Shown piece after piece: positions 1 to 7,152 of a DNA stretch of 64,000 bases. Every line of letters starts with the position of its first letter. Positions within the stretch are counted from its first letter, which is position 1. Source of the DNA: Oscillospiraceae bacterium (GTDB taxonomy: Bacteria; Bacillota_A; Clostridia; Oscillospirales; Oscillospiraceae). The DNA lies in NCBI GenBank assembly GCA_017470325.1, contig JAFUES010000004.1, positions 1 through 64,000 on the forward strand, written 5' to 3'. Position numbers and translations under genes: made by a program. Below the pieces are notes generated by a model. That model made no database searches. It saw nothing but the letters and a program-made list of their open reading frames with translations, and was not told where the DNA came from.

Positions 1-348
1 AATAGTAGATTTCCGCAACAGCGGATACCACTATTATGAAGGGTAATACGACCAAATCAACAATTTTCAGCCGCTGCCGCTGGGGCCGCACCGCTGCCGT
101 TCAGCTCCGCACCAGCTGCCGCTGGCTACCGCAATTTGCACCTAAATACTTCCTCATCCGAAAAAGGAATTTCTTTTTTCCTTTTTTCTATAAATATTAT
201 ATAATATTTTTTCAAAAAATTCAAAGAAGCGCTCTGTTTAGCTCTGTTTGAGAACTTTTTAGGCAAAATTAAAAACCTCTGTCGGACGTGATGACAGAGG
301 TTTTGGCGGTATTCAATTTGGCGATCCGCTAACGCCAATAGGTGTCTA
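1..348. other. Left-edge non-coding region
   Basis: No convincing gene lies here. The first 36 bases hold an imperfect inverted repeat (AATAGT ... ACTATT, with CCGC/GCGG inside). Bases 70-130 are rich in short GCTGCCGCTGG-like repeats. The rest is AT-rich and ends in the terminator of the leftward gene pair. A 71-codon reading frame on the plus strand has a low-complexity, coding-unlike composition and no ribosome binding site, so I do not call it. Confidence 0.5.
260..304 (-). terminator. Rho-independent terminator
   Basis: The stem AAAACCTCTGTC / GACAGAGGTTTT has a 9-base loop. On the minus strand it is followed by TTTTTAATTTT. It lies about 45 bases after the stop codon of the leftward paralogue pair and probably ends that transcript. 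Confidence 0.8.
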
Positions 349-789
349 TTATGCGGCATCGAGAGGCGGGAGAGAGGCAGAAGCAATATTGTGTTCCTTT
401 TCTGCAAAGATACTTGCGTTTTTGTAGTTGGGAAACTTGGCCTCAAACCAATCGCGAACAAACTTGTAAGGGCTGGGAGAGGTCTTCGACTGCTTCTTGA
501 TAGTTTCAAACTCGACCAGAACTTCATCGGCGTTATCGAAACTGCGGATATACTTTTCCATATTCTTGTAGTTCAGGCGCTTGGTGCTGCGGGTAGTAGT
601 GATCTTGCGCCCAGCCTTCACAACGACTTTGAAAGAAGGAAATGCTTCTCTGATCTCTCTCAGCCGAATCGCCTCAGAAGACAGGAAATCCTTCTCAGCT
701 GCAGAGGTGAAGGAGTAGTTTAGATACACCGTATCGCAGGAGAAATCAATACGGTAACCGCGGACTTTGTCTGCTCTAACCTTTTTCAT
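349..789 (-). CDS. Unknown protein, tandem paralogue 1
   Basis: This encodes 146 residues of unknown function. The ATG at 789 is chosen because GGAAGGTG lies 7 bases upstream; an in-frame GTG at 798 lies inside that ribosome binding site. The protein is basic in its N-terminal half and acidic or alanine-rich at the end. It has no signal peptide or membrane segment. Residues about 75-128 align with the protein encoded immediately upstream (808-1278): a YKNM...IR..DNA...VEFE block, then PY......WFE..F..Y. The two genes are separated by 18 bases and end at one terminator, so they form a duplicated gene pair in one operon. The AT-richer composition matches the accessory block rather than the core. 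I recognise no family. Confidence 0.75.
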   Translation of the reverse strand: MKKVRADKVRGYRIDFSCDTVYLNYSFTSAAEKDFLSSEAIRLREIREAFPSFKVVVKAGRKITTTRSTKRLNYKNMEKYIRSFDNADEVLVEFETIKKQSKTSPSPYKFVRDWFEAKFPNYKNASIFAEKEHNIASASLPPLDAA

Positions 790-807
790 TACATTCACCT
801 TCCTTTC

Positions 808-1278
808 TTATTCGTTCACCGCAGCGGAGGCAACATCTTCTTCGAGGTAGAAGATGTTATCCTCAGCCTCAGTCTCTTCCGCAATCGCTGCGAAATAAGC
901 CTTATAACTATCGTAATCCTTAAAGGTCTGTTCGAACCAAGCCAGGACACTGCGGTAGGGATTGGTCTGGACCTTGGATCTCTTGACTACAATTTCAAAC
1001 TGGACCATCAGGTTTTTGGCATTATCCTGAGTGCGGATGAAATCAGCCATGTTCTTATAAGTCATGTTCTTGTTAGTCTTCTTGTCAGGATTCTTCTTGA
1101 TGCTCTTGGTGGTCATCACGGCATCGGGGAACTCGGCCTTGTACTCTCTCCAGAGTTTGAACTCAGGCGTACCATAATAAGAAGCTTTCTTGGCAAAAGC
1201 CTTGGATACGAGAGCAGTGTTGTCGTCAATGTACTTGATGACGAGGCGGGCGTTGGCAGGGGCATGGATGGACTTCAT
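808..1278 (-). CDS. Unknown protein, tandem paralogue 2
   Basis: This encodes 156 residues and is the first gene of a two-gene operon. The ATG is preceded by AAGGAAAC. It shares with the downstream product a central lysine-rich segment (about 65-80), the motif YKNM.DFIR..DNAKNLMVQFE and a terminal PYR..LAWFE..F.DYDSY motif. It ends in an acidic tail (EETEAEDN...EEDV). It is predicted soluble and cytoplasmic. The conserved WFE/PY block suggests a small fold that was duplicated and then diverged. No enzymatic motif is visible and I cannot name a family. Confidence 0.75.
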   Translation of the reverse strand: MKSIHAPANARLVIKYIDDNTALVSKAFAKKASYYGTPEFKLWREYKAEFPDAVMTTKSIKKNPDKKTNKNMTYKNMADFIRTQDNAKNLMVQFEIVVKRSKVQTNPYRSVLAWFEQTFKDYDSYKAYFAAIAEETEAEDNIFYLEEDVASAAVNE

Positions 1279-1845
1279 GATAGTTTCCTTTCTACGCTTT
1301 TAGCGTTGGCGGTAGGTCGCAACCCTTATTTTTTATTTTGGAGGGGTTCTTTTGTTTCCCTCTTTCTGATACCAGTATATCATTGAGCATAATAAGTTGA
1401 GGCACACAAACAGACACGAATTTTTGAGGGCAAAAAAGAAAGCACAGGCTTGTTTCTGTGCTTTGAAAGTGCATTTTCAAAAGTTGTTAAAAGTTGATGT
1501 TTTATTCTGTTTTATTCGTCGATCTTTCGATTTGCTATAAAAAGAGCTGATCTGCTTTGGGACCTTCATATTTGTTCTTGCAGTTCGTATAATTCAAGAA
1601 ATACGAACACTGATTATCAGGCATCATGCGACAATCGAGCGATCATCAATCGAAGTTCGTATAATTAGTTCCAAAAGTTCGCGTTTTGCAAGTTTTTCTT
1701 GCACTTTTTATGCAGATATGTTATGGTTTTTAACATAAAGTGTTGCCCCTCTGTTGGGGCAACGAAATCAACACAATGCTTGAAAACTTGATAGCGAAAA
1801 AGCAAGAGAAACAATGAAAGCCTTGAAAATAGGGCATTGCGGTAA
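1279..1845. other. Long AT-rich non-coding stretch with repeats
   Basis: This probably contains the promoter of the leftward paralogue operon. The 13-mer AGTTCGTATAATT occurs twice, at 1582-1594 and 1654-1666. The first copy also forms an inverted repeat with TACGAAC at 1601-1607. A short GC-rich hairpin (GTTGCCCC / GGGGCAAC) lies at 1742-1763. Short reading frames on the minus strand have no ribosome binding site and a composition unlike coding DNA. Confidence 0.5.
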
Positions 1846-1950
1846 AGGATCACCCCAACGGGGACGCCGAAGGCAGCCCCGAACGAATGGGGCTTCTCCA
1901 ACAAGATGCTCGACCTGACCCGCCACATCGACTCCGTCCGCAACGCCTGA
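1846..1950 (+). pseudogene. 3' stump of a lost gene
   Basis: A 34-codon open stretch ends at TGA 1948-1950. It reads (in part) NEWGFSNKMLDLTRHIDSVRNA. It is much more GC-rich, and richer in C-ending codons, than the flanking DNA. It has no start codon in a sensible place and is followed 23 bases later by a strong GC-rich terminator. This is what the end of a core-type gene looks like after its 5' part has been deleted or replaced. I do not recognise the family. Confidence 0.4.
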
Positions 1951-1973
1951 GTCGAAAGCGAATACAATCCACC

Positions 1974-2009
1974 GATCCCCGGGGCAAACGCCCCGGGGAT
2001 CTTTTCTTT
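1974..2009 (+). terminator. Rho-independent terminator
   Basis: A perfect 12-bp stem GATCCCCGGGGC / GCCCCGGGGATC with an AAAC loop is followed by TTTTCTTT. It stands after the gene stump at 1846-1950 and has no intact gene to serve. Confidence 0.85.
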
Positions 2010-2044
2010 GCAGTGCTGTTAAATGTATGCAGGCGACAGTGCGG

Positions 2045-2287
2045 CTATGTGTCGCAGCTGCTGCTTTTTTGTTCGCCCTGTATCGATTCGTCGGGGATAT
2101 ATTCCATGATATCTTCAACGGCACAATGCAGTATTTTGCAAAACATTTCTATCGTATGCGTACTAACACTTTCATTTCGCTTTAGCCTGGTCAGCTGTGC
2201 TGGACTGATATGGTATTGCTTAATGAGCGCATACTGTGAGATGCCGCGCATTTTCATGGTTGCCCACAGATTGTTGTAGCTTATCAC
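2045..2287 (-). CDS. Small Xre/Cro-type HTH regulator
   Basis: An 80-residue DNA-binding protein. It has the compact layout of single-domain Xre regulators: ISYNNLW...MKMRGISQYALIKQYHISPAQLTRLKRNESVSTHTIEMFCKILHCAVEDIMEYI, with helices 2-3 over ISQYALIK and SPAQLTRLKR. Relatives of this type start directly before the ISYN motif, so I use the GTG at 2287, which has GGTGG upstream. The longer frame would begin inside the divergent operator. The gene faces away from the lipoprotein pair. The inverted repeat at 2338-2359 lies between them, so autoregulation plus control of the lipoproteins is likely (inference). Confidence 0.8.
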   Translation of the reverse strand: MISYNNLWATMKMRGISQYALIKQYHISPAQLTRLKRNESVSTHTIEMFCKILHCAVEDIMEYIPDESIQGEQKSSSCDT

Positions 2288-2337
2288 GGAAACCACCACT
2301 TTCTGCTTGCATATTAACCGGAAACGGTATATATTAG

Positions 2338-2359
2338 TATTAACCAATATCGGTTAATA
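2338..2359. promoter_or_regulatory. Perfect inverted-repeat operator candidate
   Basis: TATTAACC-N6-GGTTAATA is a perfect 8-bp inverted repeat in the 100-bp divergent region between the Xre regulator and the first lipoprotein. A related half-site (ATATTAACCGG) lies at 2311-2321. The size and symmetry suit a dimeric HTH repressor. The site lies only about 30 bases before the lipoprotein start, so binding would block its transcription. Confidence 0.6.
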
Positions 2360-2390
2360 TTGCAGAACTGCAGAAAGAAGGATGGAAATA

Positions 2391-3230
2391 ATGAAAAGAA
2401 TCACAGCGCTCTTGCTCTGCTTAGCAATGATTCTGGCCTTGACTGGCTGCGGGCATGAGCACACCTGGGTGGAAGCGACCTGTACAGAACCGAAAACCTG
2501 CAGCACATGTGGTGCAACTGAGGGTGAAGCGCTTGGTCACACATGGAAGGATGCTACTTGCACAGAGCCCAAGGTCTGCACTGTATGCGGCGAGACAGAG
2601 GGAGATGCATTAGGTCACACTTGGGCAGAGGCGACGCTTACGACTCCCAAAACCTGTACCATATGCGGAGAAACCGAAGGTGAGCCGCTTGTTGTTGTCC
2701 CGGAGCGCCCACAGATTTACGATCAAGATGGGTTTAATGTGAGCTATGATGAGGCATGTGTTTATCTTCTGGCACTTCTTCGCGGAGATGTAGCAAAATA
2801 CAAGATGGGCGTACTTGATAAAATGACAGACGTGGAGTTTAGTGATGACTTTGTTGACACAATTGATCCCGAAATTGCCAGAGATAACGCGCACCGCTAT
2901 TTGTATGTTGATGGCAAGTATGCTGGTGTTATCTTGGCTGCACATAATGATGACGGCTCCGTTGTGACAGGAGAATCAACGTTTGACCAGATTTTGATTT
3001 GTCAGGATGACAATATTGAATCGGATGCGCAGTCTTCGTCTTTCTTTGAATTGACCCTTGCGCTTTACTATCTTTGCTCCGCAAGCAGATCCGAAAAATA
3101 CGACTGCCTCAGCCCGATTAAAACTCTGATGAACAACTACGATAAACTAATTCCGATTGGGAAACCAAATCCTCTTGCAGTAATCCTGGTGAGCGATCCG
3201 ATACAATTTGGTGCAATGGAACTGGGTTGA
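2391..3230 (+). CDS. Repeat lipoprotein 1 (HTW-CxxC repeats)
   Basis: A 279-residue lipoprotein. Its signal peptide ends in a lipobox (LTGC, cysteine near 20), so it is anchored outside the membrane. Three imperfect repeats of about 27 residues follow: HTW.EATCTEPKTC..CG.TEG..LG. Each has one isolated cysteine plus a C-x2-C pair, which suggests metal binding or disulfides. The remaining ~175 residues form an unassigned acidic domain. ATG 2391 is used because AAGAAGGA sits at proper distance; ATG 2382 lies too close to it. The next gene is a paralogue, so the two form a tandem pair downstream of the inverted-repeat operator. The function is unknown; the repeat type is common in surface proteins of clostridia. 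Confidence 0.8.
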   Translation: MKRITALLLCLAMILALTGCGHEHTWVEATCTEPKTCSTCGATEGEALGHTWKDATCTEPKVCTVCGETEGDALGHTWAEATLTTPKTCTICGETEGEPLVVVPERPQIYDQDGFNVSYDEACVYLLALLRGDVAKYKMGVLDKMTDVEFSDDFVDTIDPEIARDNAHRYLYVDGKYAGVILAAHNDDGSVVTGESTFDQILICQDDNIESDAQSSSFFELTLALYYLCSASRSEKYDCLSPIKTLMNNYDKLIPIGKPNPLAVILVSDPIQFGAMELG

Positions 3231-3303
3231 CCAAGCTGAGAAGAGACACTTGTGAAGGAAGCGGAAGCGCAATCGATCTTTTGGAAAAGCGGGAGGAAAA
3301 CGT

Positions 3304-4191
3304 ATGAAAAAGCACTCCGTATTCCTGTTGATCCTTATAGGTTCACTTTTTCTGACTGCCTGCGGTCATAAACATACATGGGTCGAAGCTACTTGTACTG
3401 AGGCAAAAACCTGTTCCGAGTGTGGGGAAACCGAGGGCGAAGCGCTCGGCCATACTTGGAAGGAAGCAACTTGTACCGAACCAAAGATCTGCACGGTATG
3501 TGGAGAAACAGAAGGAAAGCCGTTGGGGCATAAAGCAGCGCCGGCAACATGCACGGAGCCATCTGTATGCTCCGTCTGTGGGAAAACGGTGGCCGAAGCT
3601 TCTGGCCACGACTGGAAAGAGGCTACGCACAGCGCCCCCAAAACCTGCAAAAAATGTGGGCTAACCGAAGGAGAACCGCTGCCGACCCTGTATTTCGACA
3701 TGAGCTTTACTGAGTTCAAAAATACGTTTAACAAGGAGTACAGCGGAAAATTGGAGATTGTTCCTGTAAAAGGCAGCGGCTTTTATCTGGATTTGAAAGG
3801 AGGCGGCCTCAGCCTGCGCGGCACAACAAACGCTGTCCTCATATTCAATTCCGATGAATTTGAATCAACTAGTACAGCTTATAGCACGGAGGAATTGGAG
3901 CAATTCAACAGCCTGATGATTCGATACATATCACCATCACTATATTTTGATGCAGACTATGCAACCGTGATTTGTATGATGGGCATTAAGTTTGCTCAAA
4001 TTCTGGATCCCACTTTGCCTGACGAGGCATTTTTGAATGGCTGCACTTCCTATTTCGGTGATGACTATTTCTACATGTCATACTCCAGCAATGGATTTGA
4101 TTACTATTATAGCGGTCACGACAACAGGATAGGGGATATTGAACCGACAGCATATTGGTATGAGTTTACAATCATGCTGTCCGACAATTAG
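3304..4191 (+). CDS. Repeat lipoprotein 2 (HTW-CxxC repeats)
   Basis: A 295-residue lipoprotein with signal peptide and lipobox (LTAC). A good GGGAGG site precedes the ATG. Four cysteine repeats (residues about 23-125) match those of the upstream protein, for example HTWKEATCTEPKICTVCGET. The last copy has drifted (APKTCKKCGLTEG). The C-terminal ~165 residues differ from those of lipoprotein 1, although both are acidic and Tyr/Phe-rich. So a shared cysteine-repeat stalk carries two different distal domains. It probably sits with lipoprotein 1 in one transcript (73-base gap, no terminator between). The substrate or partner is unknown. Confidence 0.8.
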   Translation: MKKHSVFLLILIGSLFLTACGHKHTWVEATCTEAKTCSECGETEGEALGHTWKEATCTEPKICTVCGETEGKPLGHKAAPATCTEPSVCSVCGKTVAEASGHDWKEATHSAPKTCKKCGLTEGEPLPTLYFDMSFTEFKNTFNKEYSGKLEIVPVKGSGFYLDLKGGGLSLRGTTNAVLIFNSDEFESTSTAYSTEELEQFNSLMIRYISPSLYFDADYATVICMMGIKFAQILDPTLPDEAFLNGCTSYFGDDYFYMSYSSNGFDYYYSGHDNRIGDIEPTAYWYEFTIMLSDN

Positions 4192-4194
4192 AAT

Positions 4195-4228
4195 AACGGC
4201 AGGGAGCTACAAACTCCCTGCCGTTACT
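4195..4228 (+). terminator. Hairpin terminator of lipoprotein pair
   Basis: The stem AACGGCAGGGAG / CTCCCTGCCGTT starts four bases after the stop codon of lipoprotein 2. The T-run is poor (ACTGTTCC), so termination efficiency is uncertain. Confidence 0.6.
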
Positions 4229-4355
4229 GTTCCAACAGTATTTGCTGTCGTCCTGCTGATAACGCAAAGCCTTGCTATAGTTTCCCTGCCCTGGTTGAAA
4301 AGCCGCCGCCGGAATGATACAATGGCAGCAGCAAAGAAAAGGGGAGGCGCATTCT

Positions 4356-4673
4356 ATGTTTACGCCGAAATGTCTGGCGGGAGAGCATGCGCTCGCAAAT
4401 GTCAGGGAGGATTTTCAGAGTGCCAGGCGGGTCGAGCAGTACCGGGTAGGCAGCGCCGCCCTGTATTTCCCGGAGGGCCTGCGCTGGAACTATCTGCCCC
4501 TGGACGCTGTCACCGAGGTCAGGGAGTCCTTTCGAGTGATCAGCGCAGGACACTGCGTCCCGATCCGGGAGAAGCGCCCGGAGATTGATCTGGTCACTGA
4601 GGCGGGCACTTATCATGTGAGCCTTGAAAAAGAGGAGAGCATGCAGGCGATCCTCGAGATGCTCAAGAAGTAA
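4356..4673 (+). CDS. Small unknown protein, PH-like?
   Basis: A 105-residue soluble protein. The ATG is chosen because AGGGGAGG lies 8 bases upstream. The body alternates short beta-strand-like segments (VGSAALYFPEGLRWNYLPLDAVTEV...) and ends in an amphipathic helix (EESMQAILEMLKK). That order resembles small PH/GRAM-like folds, but this is shape inference only, without a diagnostic motif. The composition is core-like, so it lies just outside the AT-rich left block. It stands alone, convergent with the next lipoprotein gene. Confidence 0.65.
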   Translation: MFTPKCLAGEHALANVREDFQSARRVEQYRVGSAALYFPEGLRWNYLPLDAVTEVRESFRVISAGHCVPIREKRPEIDLVTEAGTYHVSLEKEESMQAILEMLKK

Positions 4674-4740
4674 AGATCGCCCGGAGAAGCAAGCTCTCCC
4701 GGCGTCTGTTTTGCCGCCGAAGCGCGGCAGGCGCAGACAA

Positions 4741-4774
4741 AAAGCGCGCCCCGAATCGTTTCGGGGCGCGCTTT
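4741..4774. terminator. Bidirectional terminator
   Basis: The stem AAAGCGCGCCCCGA / TCGGGGCGCGCTTT stands between convergent genes. On the minus strand it is followed by TTTTTGTC, a good T-run for the leftward lipoprotein gene. The plus-strand tail is weaker. Confidence 0.8.
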
Positions 4775-4797
4775 GCGTGCGGATCAGAAGGCCGAGG

Positions 4798-5400
4798 TCA
4801 CTGCTTGGGCGTTACGGTGAGCGTCGCGCGGGCGGTATCCGTGCTGCCGGCACGGTTGGTGTAGCGGCAATAGACGCTCCAGCCGCTGGCCGCCAGAGGG
4901 ATATCCTCCAGCTTCATGGTGCTGTACATGCCGTCCAGGATCTTCATGGAGGCGAACTGGCCCTGGGCTTCCTCATAGGTCAGATCGGTCTGCCCGTCGG
5001 GGCTGACAAAGTGCCATACAGCCCAGGTGGCGTCGATGTATTTGGCCACGAAATAGCAGGTGCCGCCTTCCTCCACAGTCTCATCCGTGGGGCTCTTGGT
5101 GACAATGGGGGCGCCGGGAACTGGTTCCGGCGTGGGGGTGGGCTCCGGCGTCGCCACAGGCGTGGGCTCCGGCGTCGGTTCGGGCGTGGGTTCCGGCGTG
5201 GCCTCCGGTGCGGGCTCGGCGGTGTCCGCCGGCTGCTGCTGGGTGTCCGCCGGCTGCTGTACAGGCTGAGCGCTTGCCACGGGTACGGGCGTGCTGGTCT
5301 GGCCCGCGGGGGTCTGAGAGGGGCGCAGGCTGCAGGCGCTGAATAAAAGCGCCGTGCAGAGGACGAATATAGCAAGAATGGAAAGACGTTTGGTTTTCAT
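4798..5400 (-). CDS. Secreted lipoprotein with Pro/Thr linker
   Basis: A 200-residue lipoprotein. The start at 5400 is set by AGGAGATC upstream. The signal peptide ends in the lipobox FSAC. A low-complexity wall-spanning linker follows (repeated PEPTPEPTP and VATPEPTPTPEPVPG, residues about 55-105). The C-terminal ~95 residues look like one Ig-like/beta-sandwich domain: G.TCYFVAKYIDATWAVWHFVSPDG ... GWSVYCRYTNRAGSTDTARATLTV. The W and C residues in Ig-typical places and the terminal TARATLTV strand support this. It is probably surface-exposed and adhesive or sensory. The ligand is unknown. Confidence 0.75.
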   Translation of the reverse strand: MKTKRLSILAIFVLCTALLFSACSLRPSQTPAGQTSTPVPVASAQPVQQPADTQQQPADTAEPAPEATPEPTPEPTPEPTPVATPEPTPTPEPVPGAPIVTKSPTDETVEEGGTCYFVAKYIDATWAVWHFVSPDGQTDLTYEEAQGQFASMKILDGMYSTMKLEDIPLAASGWSVYCRYTNRAGSTDTARATLTVTPKQ

Positions 5401-5576
5401 CGTGGAGATCTCCTTTCGATAAAATACGACTGTAATCAGTTTAGCACAAGCACGCGGCAATCACAAGTATAAACTTGCACATTTCCGGCCAGGAAAACTC
5501 TGCCAGACGCCGAAAGAATGCGGGCGATGCAGCTGGGATGCAGAGCGGAAATCCGGACCGTTCATAGTTCGTTTAC

Positions 5577-5605
5577 TTGACAAGGACCGGCGCACATGGT
5601 AAATT
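5577..5605 (+). promoter_or_regulatory. Sigma-A promoter of FAD oxidoreductase
   Basis: TTGACA, a 17-base spacer, then TAAATT. It lies about 75 bases upstream of the ATG at 5682. Confidence 0.75.
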
Positions 5606-5681
5606 AAGTCAAGGATATATAAGCCCGGGCGGCTGTGGATCTCCCACAGGCGCCCGCTTTTTCATGAAAGGAACGATAGTT

Positions 5682-7055
5682 ATGGATTATAATGTGATCA
5701 TTGTGGGCGCAGGCCCCGGCGGGATCTTCACCGCCTATGAGCTCATCAAGGGCGACCCGGCGCTGAAGGTCGGTGTGTTCGAGCTGGGTCGGGAGCTCTC
5801 CAAGCGCAAATGCCCCATCGACGGCAACAAGGTCAAGTCCTGCATCAAGTGTCCGGTGTGCAGCATCATGAGCGGCTTCGGCGGCGCGGGCGCCTTCTCC
5901 GACGGCAAATACAACATCACCAATCAGTTCGGCGGCACTCTCTATGAGCACGTGGGCAAGCAGAAGGCCATCGACCTGATGCGCTATGTGGATGAGATCA
6001 ACCTGAGCCACGGTGGCGAGGGGACCAAGCTCTACTCCACCGCCGACACCCGCATCAAGCGCATGTGCCTGGAAAACGGCCTGCATCTGCTGGACGCCCA
6101 GGTGCGCCATCTGGGTACGGACATCAACTATGTGGTGCTGGGCAATCTCTACGAAGAGTTGAAGGACAAGGTGGATTTTCACTTTAACACCGCCATCACC
6201 ACTGTGGACCGGATCGAAGGCGGCTACCGGGTCAACACCCAGGACGCGTCCTACAGCTGCGAAAAGTGTGTCATCTCCGTGGGCCGCAGCGGCAGCAAGT
6301 GGATGGAGAGCGTGTGCGACAGTCTGGATATCCCCACCAAGTCCAACCGGGTGGACATCGGCGTGCGCGTGGAGCTGCCGGCGGAGGTCTTTGCCCATCT
6401 GACCGACGAGCTGTACGAGAGCAAGATCGTCTACCGCACCGAGAAGTTCGAGGACATGGTGCGCACCTTCTGCATGAACCCCCACGGCGTGGTGGTCAAT
6501 GAGAATACCAACGGCATCGTTACCGTCAACGGCCACAGCTATGAGGACCCGGCCAAGCACACCGAGAACACCAACTTCGCCCTGCTGGTATCCAAGCATT
6601 TCTCCGAGCCCTTCAAGGACTCCAACGGCTACGGCGAGAGCATTGCCCGCCTGTCCAACATGCTGGGCGGCGGCGTCATCGTGCAGCGCTTCGGCGACCT
6701 GGTGCGGGGGCGGCGCAGCACCGAGGCCCGCGTGCGGGAGAGCTTTGTCACCCCCACTCTGGCCGCCACCCCCGGCGATCTGAGTCTGGTGATCCCCAAG
6801 CGCATCCTGGACGGCATCATCGAAATGATCTACGCCCTGGACAAAATCGCCCCGGGCACCGCCAACGACGACACCCTGCTCTACGGCGTGGAGGTCAAGT
6901 TCTACAACATGGAAGTGGAGATCGACGACGATCTGCAGACCAAGAGCGAGGGCCTGTATGTGATCGGCGACTGCTCCGGTGTCACCCACTCCCTGTCCCA
7001 CGCCTCTGCCAGCGGCATCTATGTGGCGCGGCATATTCTGGGCATGGACGAATAA
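5682..7055 (+). CDS. FAD-dependent oxidoreductase (COG2509-like)
   Basis: A 457-residue flavoprotein. The N-terminal Rossmann fold shows G-x-G-x-x-G (VGAGPGG, residues 9-14) and the acidic strand end (FELG). It then has a cysteine-rich stretch, CPIDGNKVKSCIKCPVCSIMSG, and GFGGAGAFSDGK. The C-terminal FAD motif is GLYVIGDCSG. This layout matches the uncharacterised FAD-dependent dehydrogenases of COG2509, which are common in anaerobes. The CxxC-type cluster near 45-65 could bind a metal or Fe-S centre. The start is the ATG with AAAGGAAC upstream, not the upstream in-frame codons, which overlap the promoter. The gene stands alone between its own promoter and terminator. The substrate is unknown. 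Confidence 0.8.
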   Translation: MDYNVIIVGAGPGGIFTAYELIKGDPALKVGVFELGRELSKRKCPIDGNKVKSCIKCPVCSIMSGFGGAGAFSDGKYNITNQFGGTLYEHVGKQKAIDLMRYVDEINLSHGGEGTKLYSTADTRIKRMCLENGLHLLDAQVRHLGTDINYVVLGNLYEELKDKVDFHFNTAITTVDRIEGGYRVNTQDASYSCEKCVISVGRSGSKWMESVCDSLDIPTKSNRVDIGVRVELPAEVFAHLTDELYESKIVYRTEKFEDMVRTFCMNPHGVVVNENTNGIVTVNGHSYEDPAKHTENTNFALLVSKHFSEPFKDSNGYGESIARLSNMLGGGVIVQRFGDLVRGRRSTEARVRESFVTPTLAATPGDLSLVIPKRILDGIIEMIYALDKIAPGTANDDTLLYGVEVKFYNMEVEIDDDLQTKSEGLYVIGDCSGVTHSLSHASASGIYVARHILGMDE

Positions 7056-7065
7056 GCTGATAGCG

Positions 7066-7093
7066 TAAGGGCCGCGGCTCGCGGCCCTTTTTG
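7066..7093 (+). terminator. Rho-independent terminator
   Basis: The GC-rich stem AGGGCCGCG / CGCGGCCCT with loop GCT, followed by TTTTTGCTT, lies just after the FAD oxidoreductase. Confidence 0.85.
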
Positions 7094-7094
7094 C

Positions 7095-7123
7095 TTGATT
7101 TTACGGCCTTTTGCGTGTATAGT
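7095..7123 (+). promoter_or_regulatory. Sigma-A promoter of SpoVB-like flippase
   Basis: TTGATT, a 17-base spacer, then TATAGT. It is 30 bases upstream of the ATG, so the leader is short. Confidence 0.75.
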
Positions 7124-7152
7124 AGCATACAGACTTTTTCAGGAGACGGAGT

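Noticed and set aside
36..251. 71-codon open frame at the left edge
   Set aside because: It has no ribosome binding site, and its composition is a mix of GCTGCCGCTGG repeats and AT-rich DNA; no protein-like pattern.
1292..1480. 62-codon minus-strand frame
   Set aside because: No ribosome binding site and Cys/Phe/Leu-biased AT-rich translation.
5121..5210. Possible CRISPR or tandem DNA repeat
   Set aside because: The repeated GGCTCCGGCGT units encode the PEPTP linker of a lipoprotein; spacing and coding frame explain them fully.
5060..5269. Gly/Val/Ser-rich plus-strand frame over the lipoprotein linker
   Set aside because: It is only the antisense of the PEPTP repeat.
5604..7034. 476-codon minus-strand frame over the FAD oxidoreductase
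   Set aside because: A His/Gly/Val-rich mirror of GC-rich codons, with no domain; typical shadow frame in high-GC DNA. Several others like it (10429-11478, 30557-32428, 35706-37718, 38879-40951, 43534-45240, 47149-48894) were rejected for the same reason.
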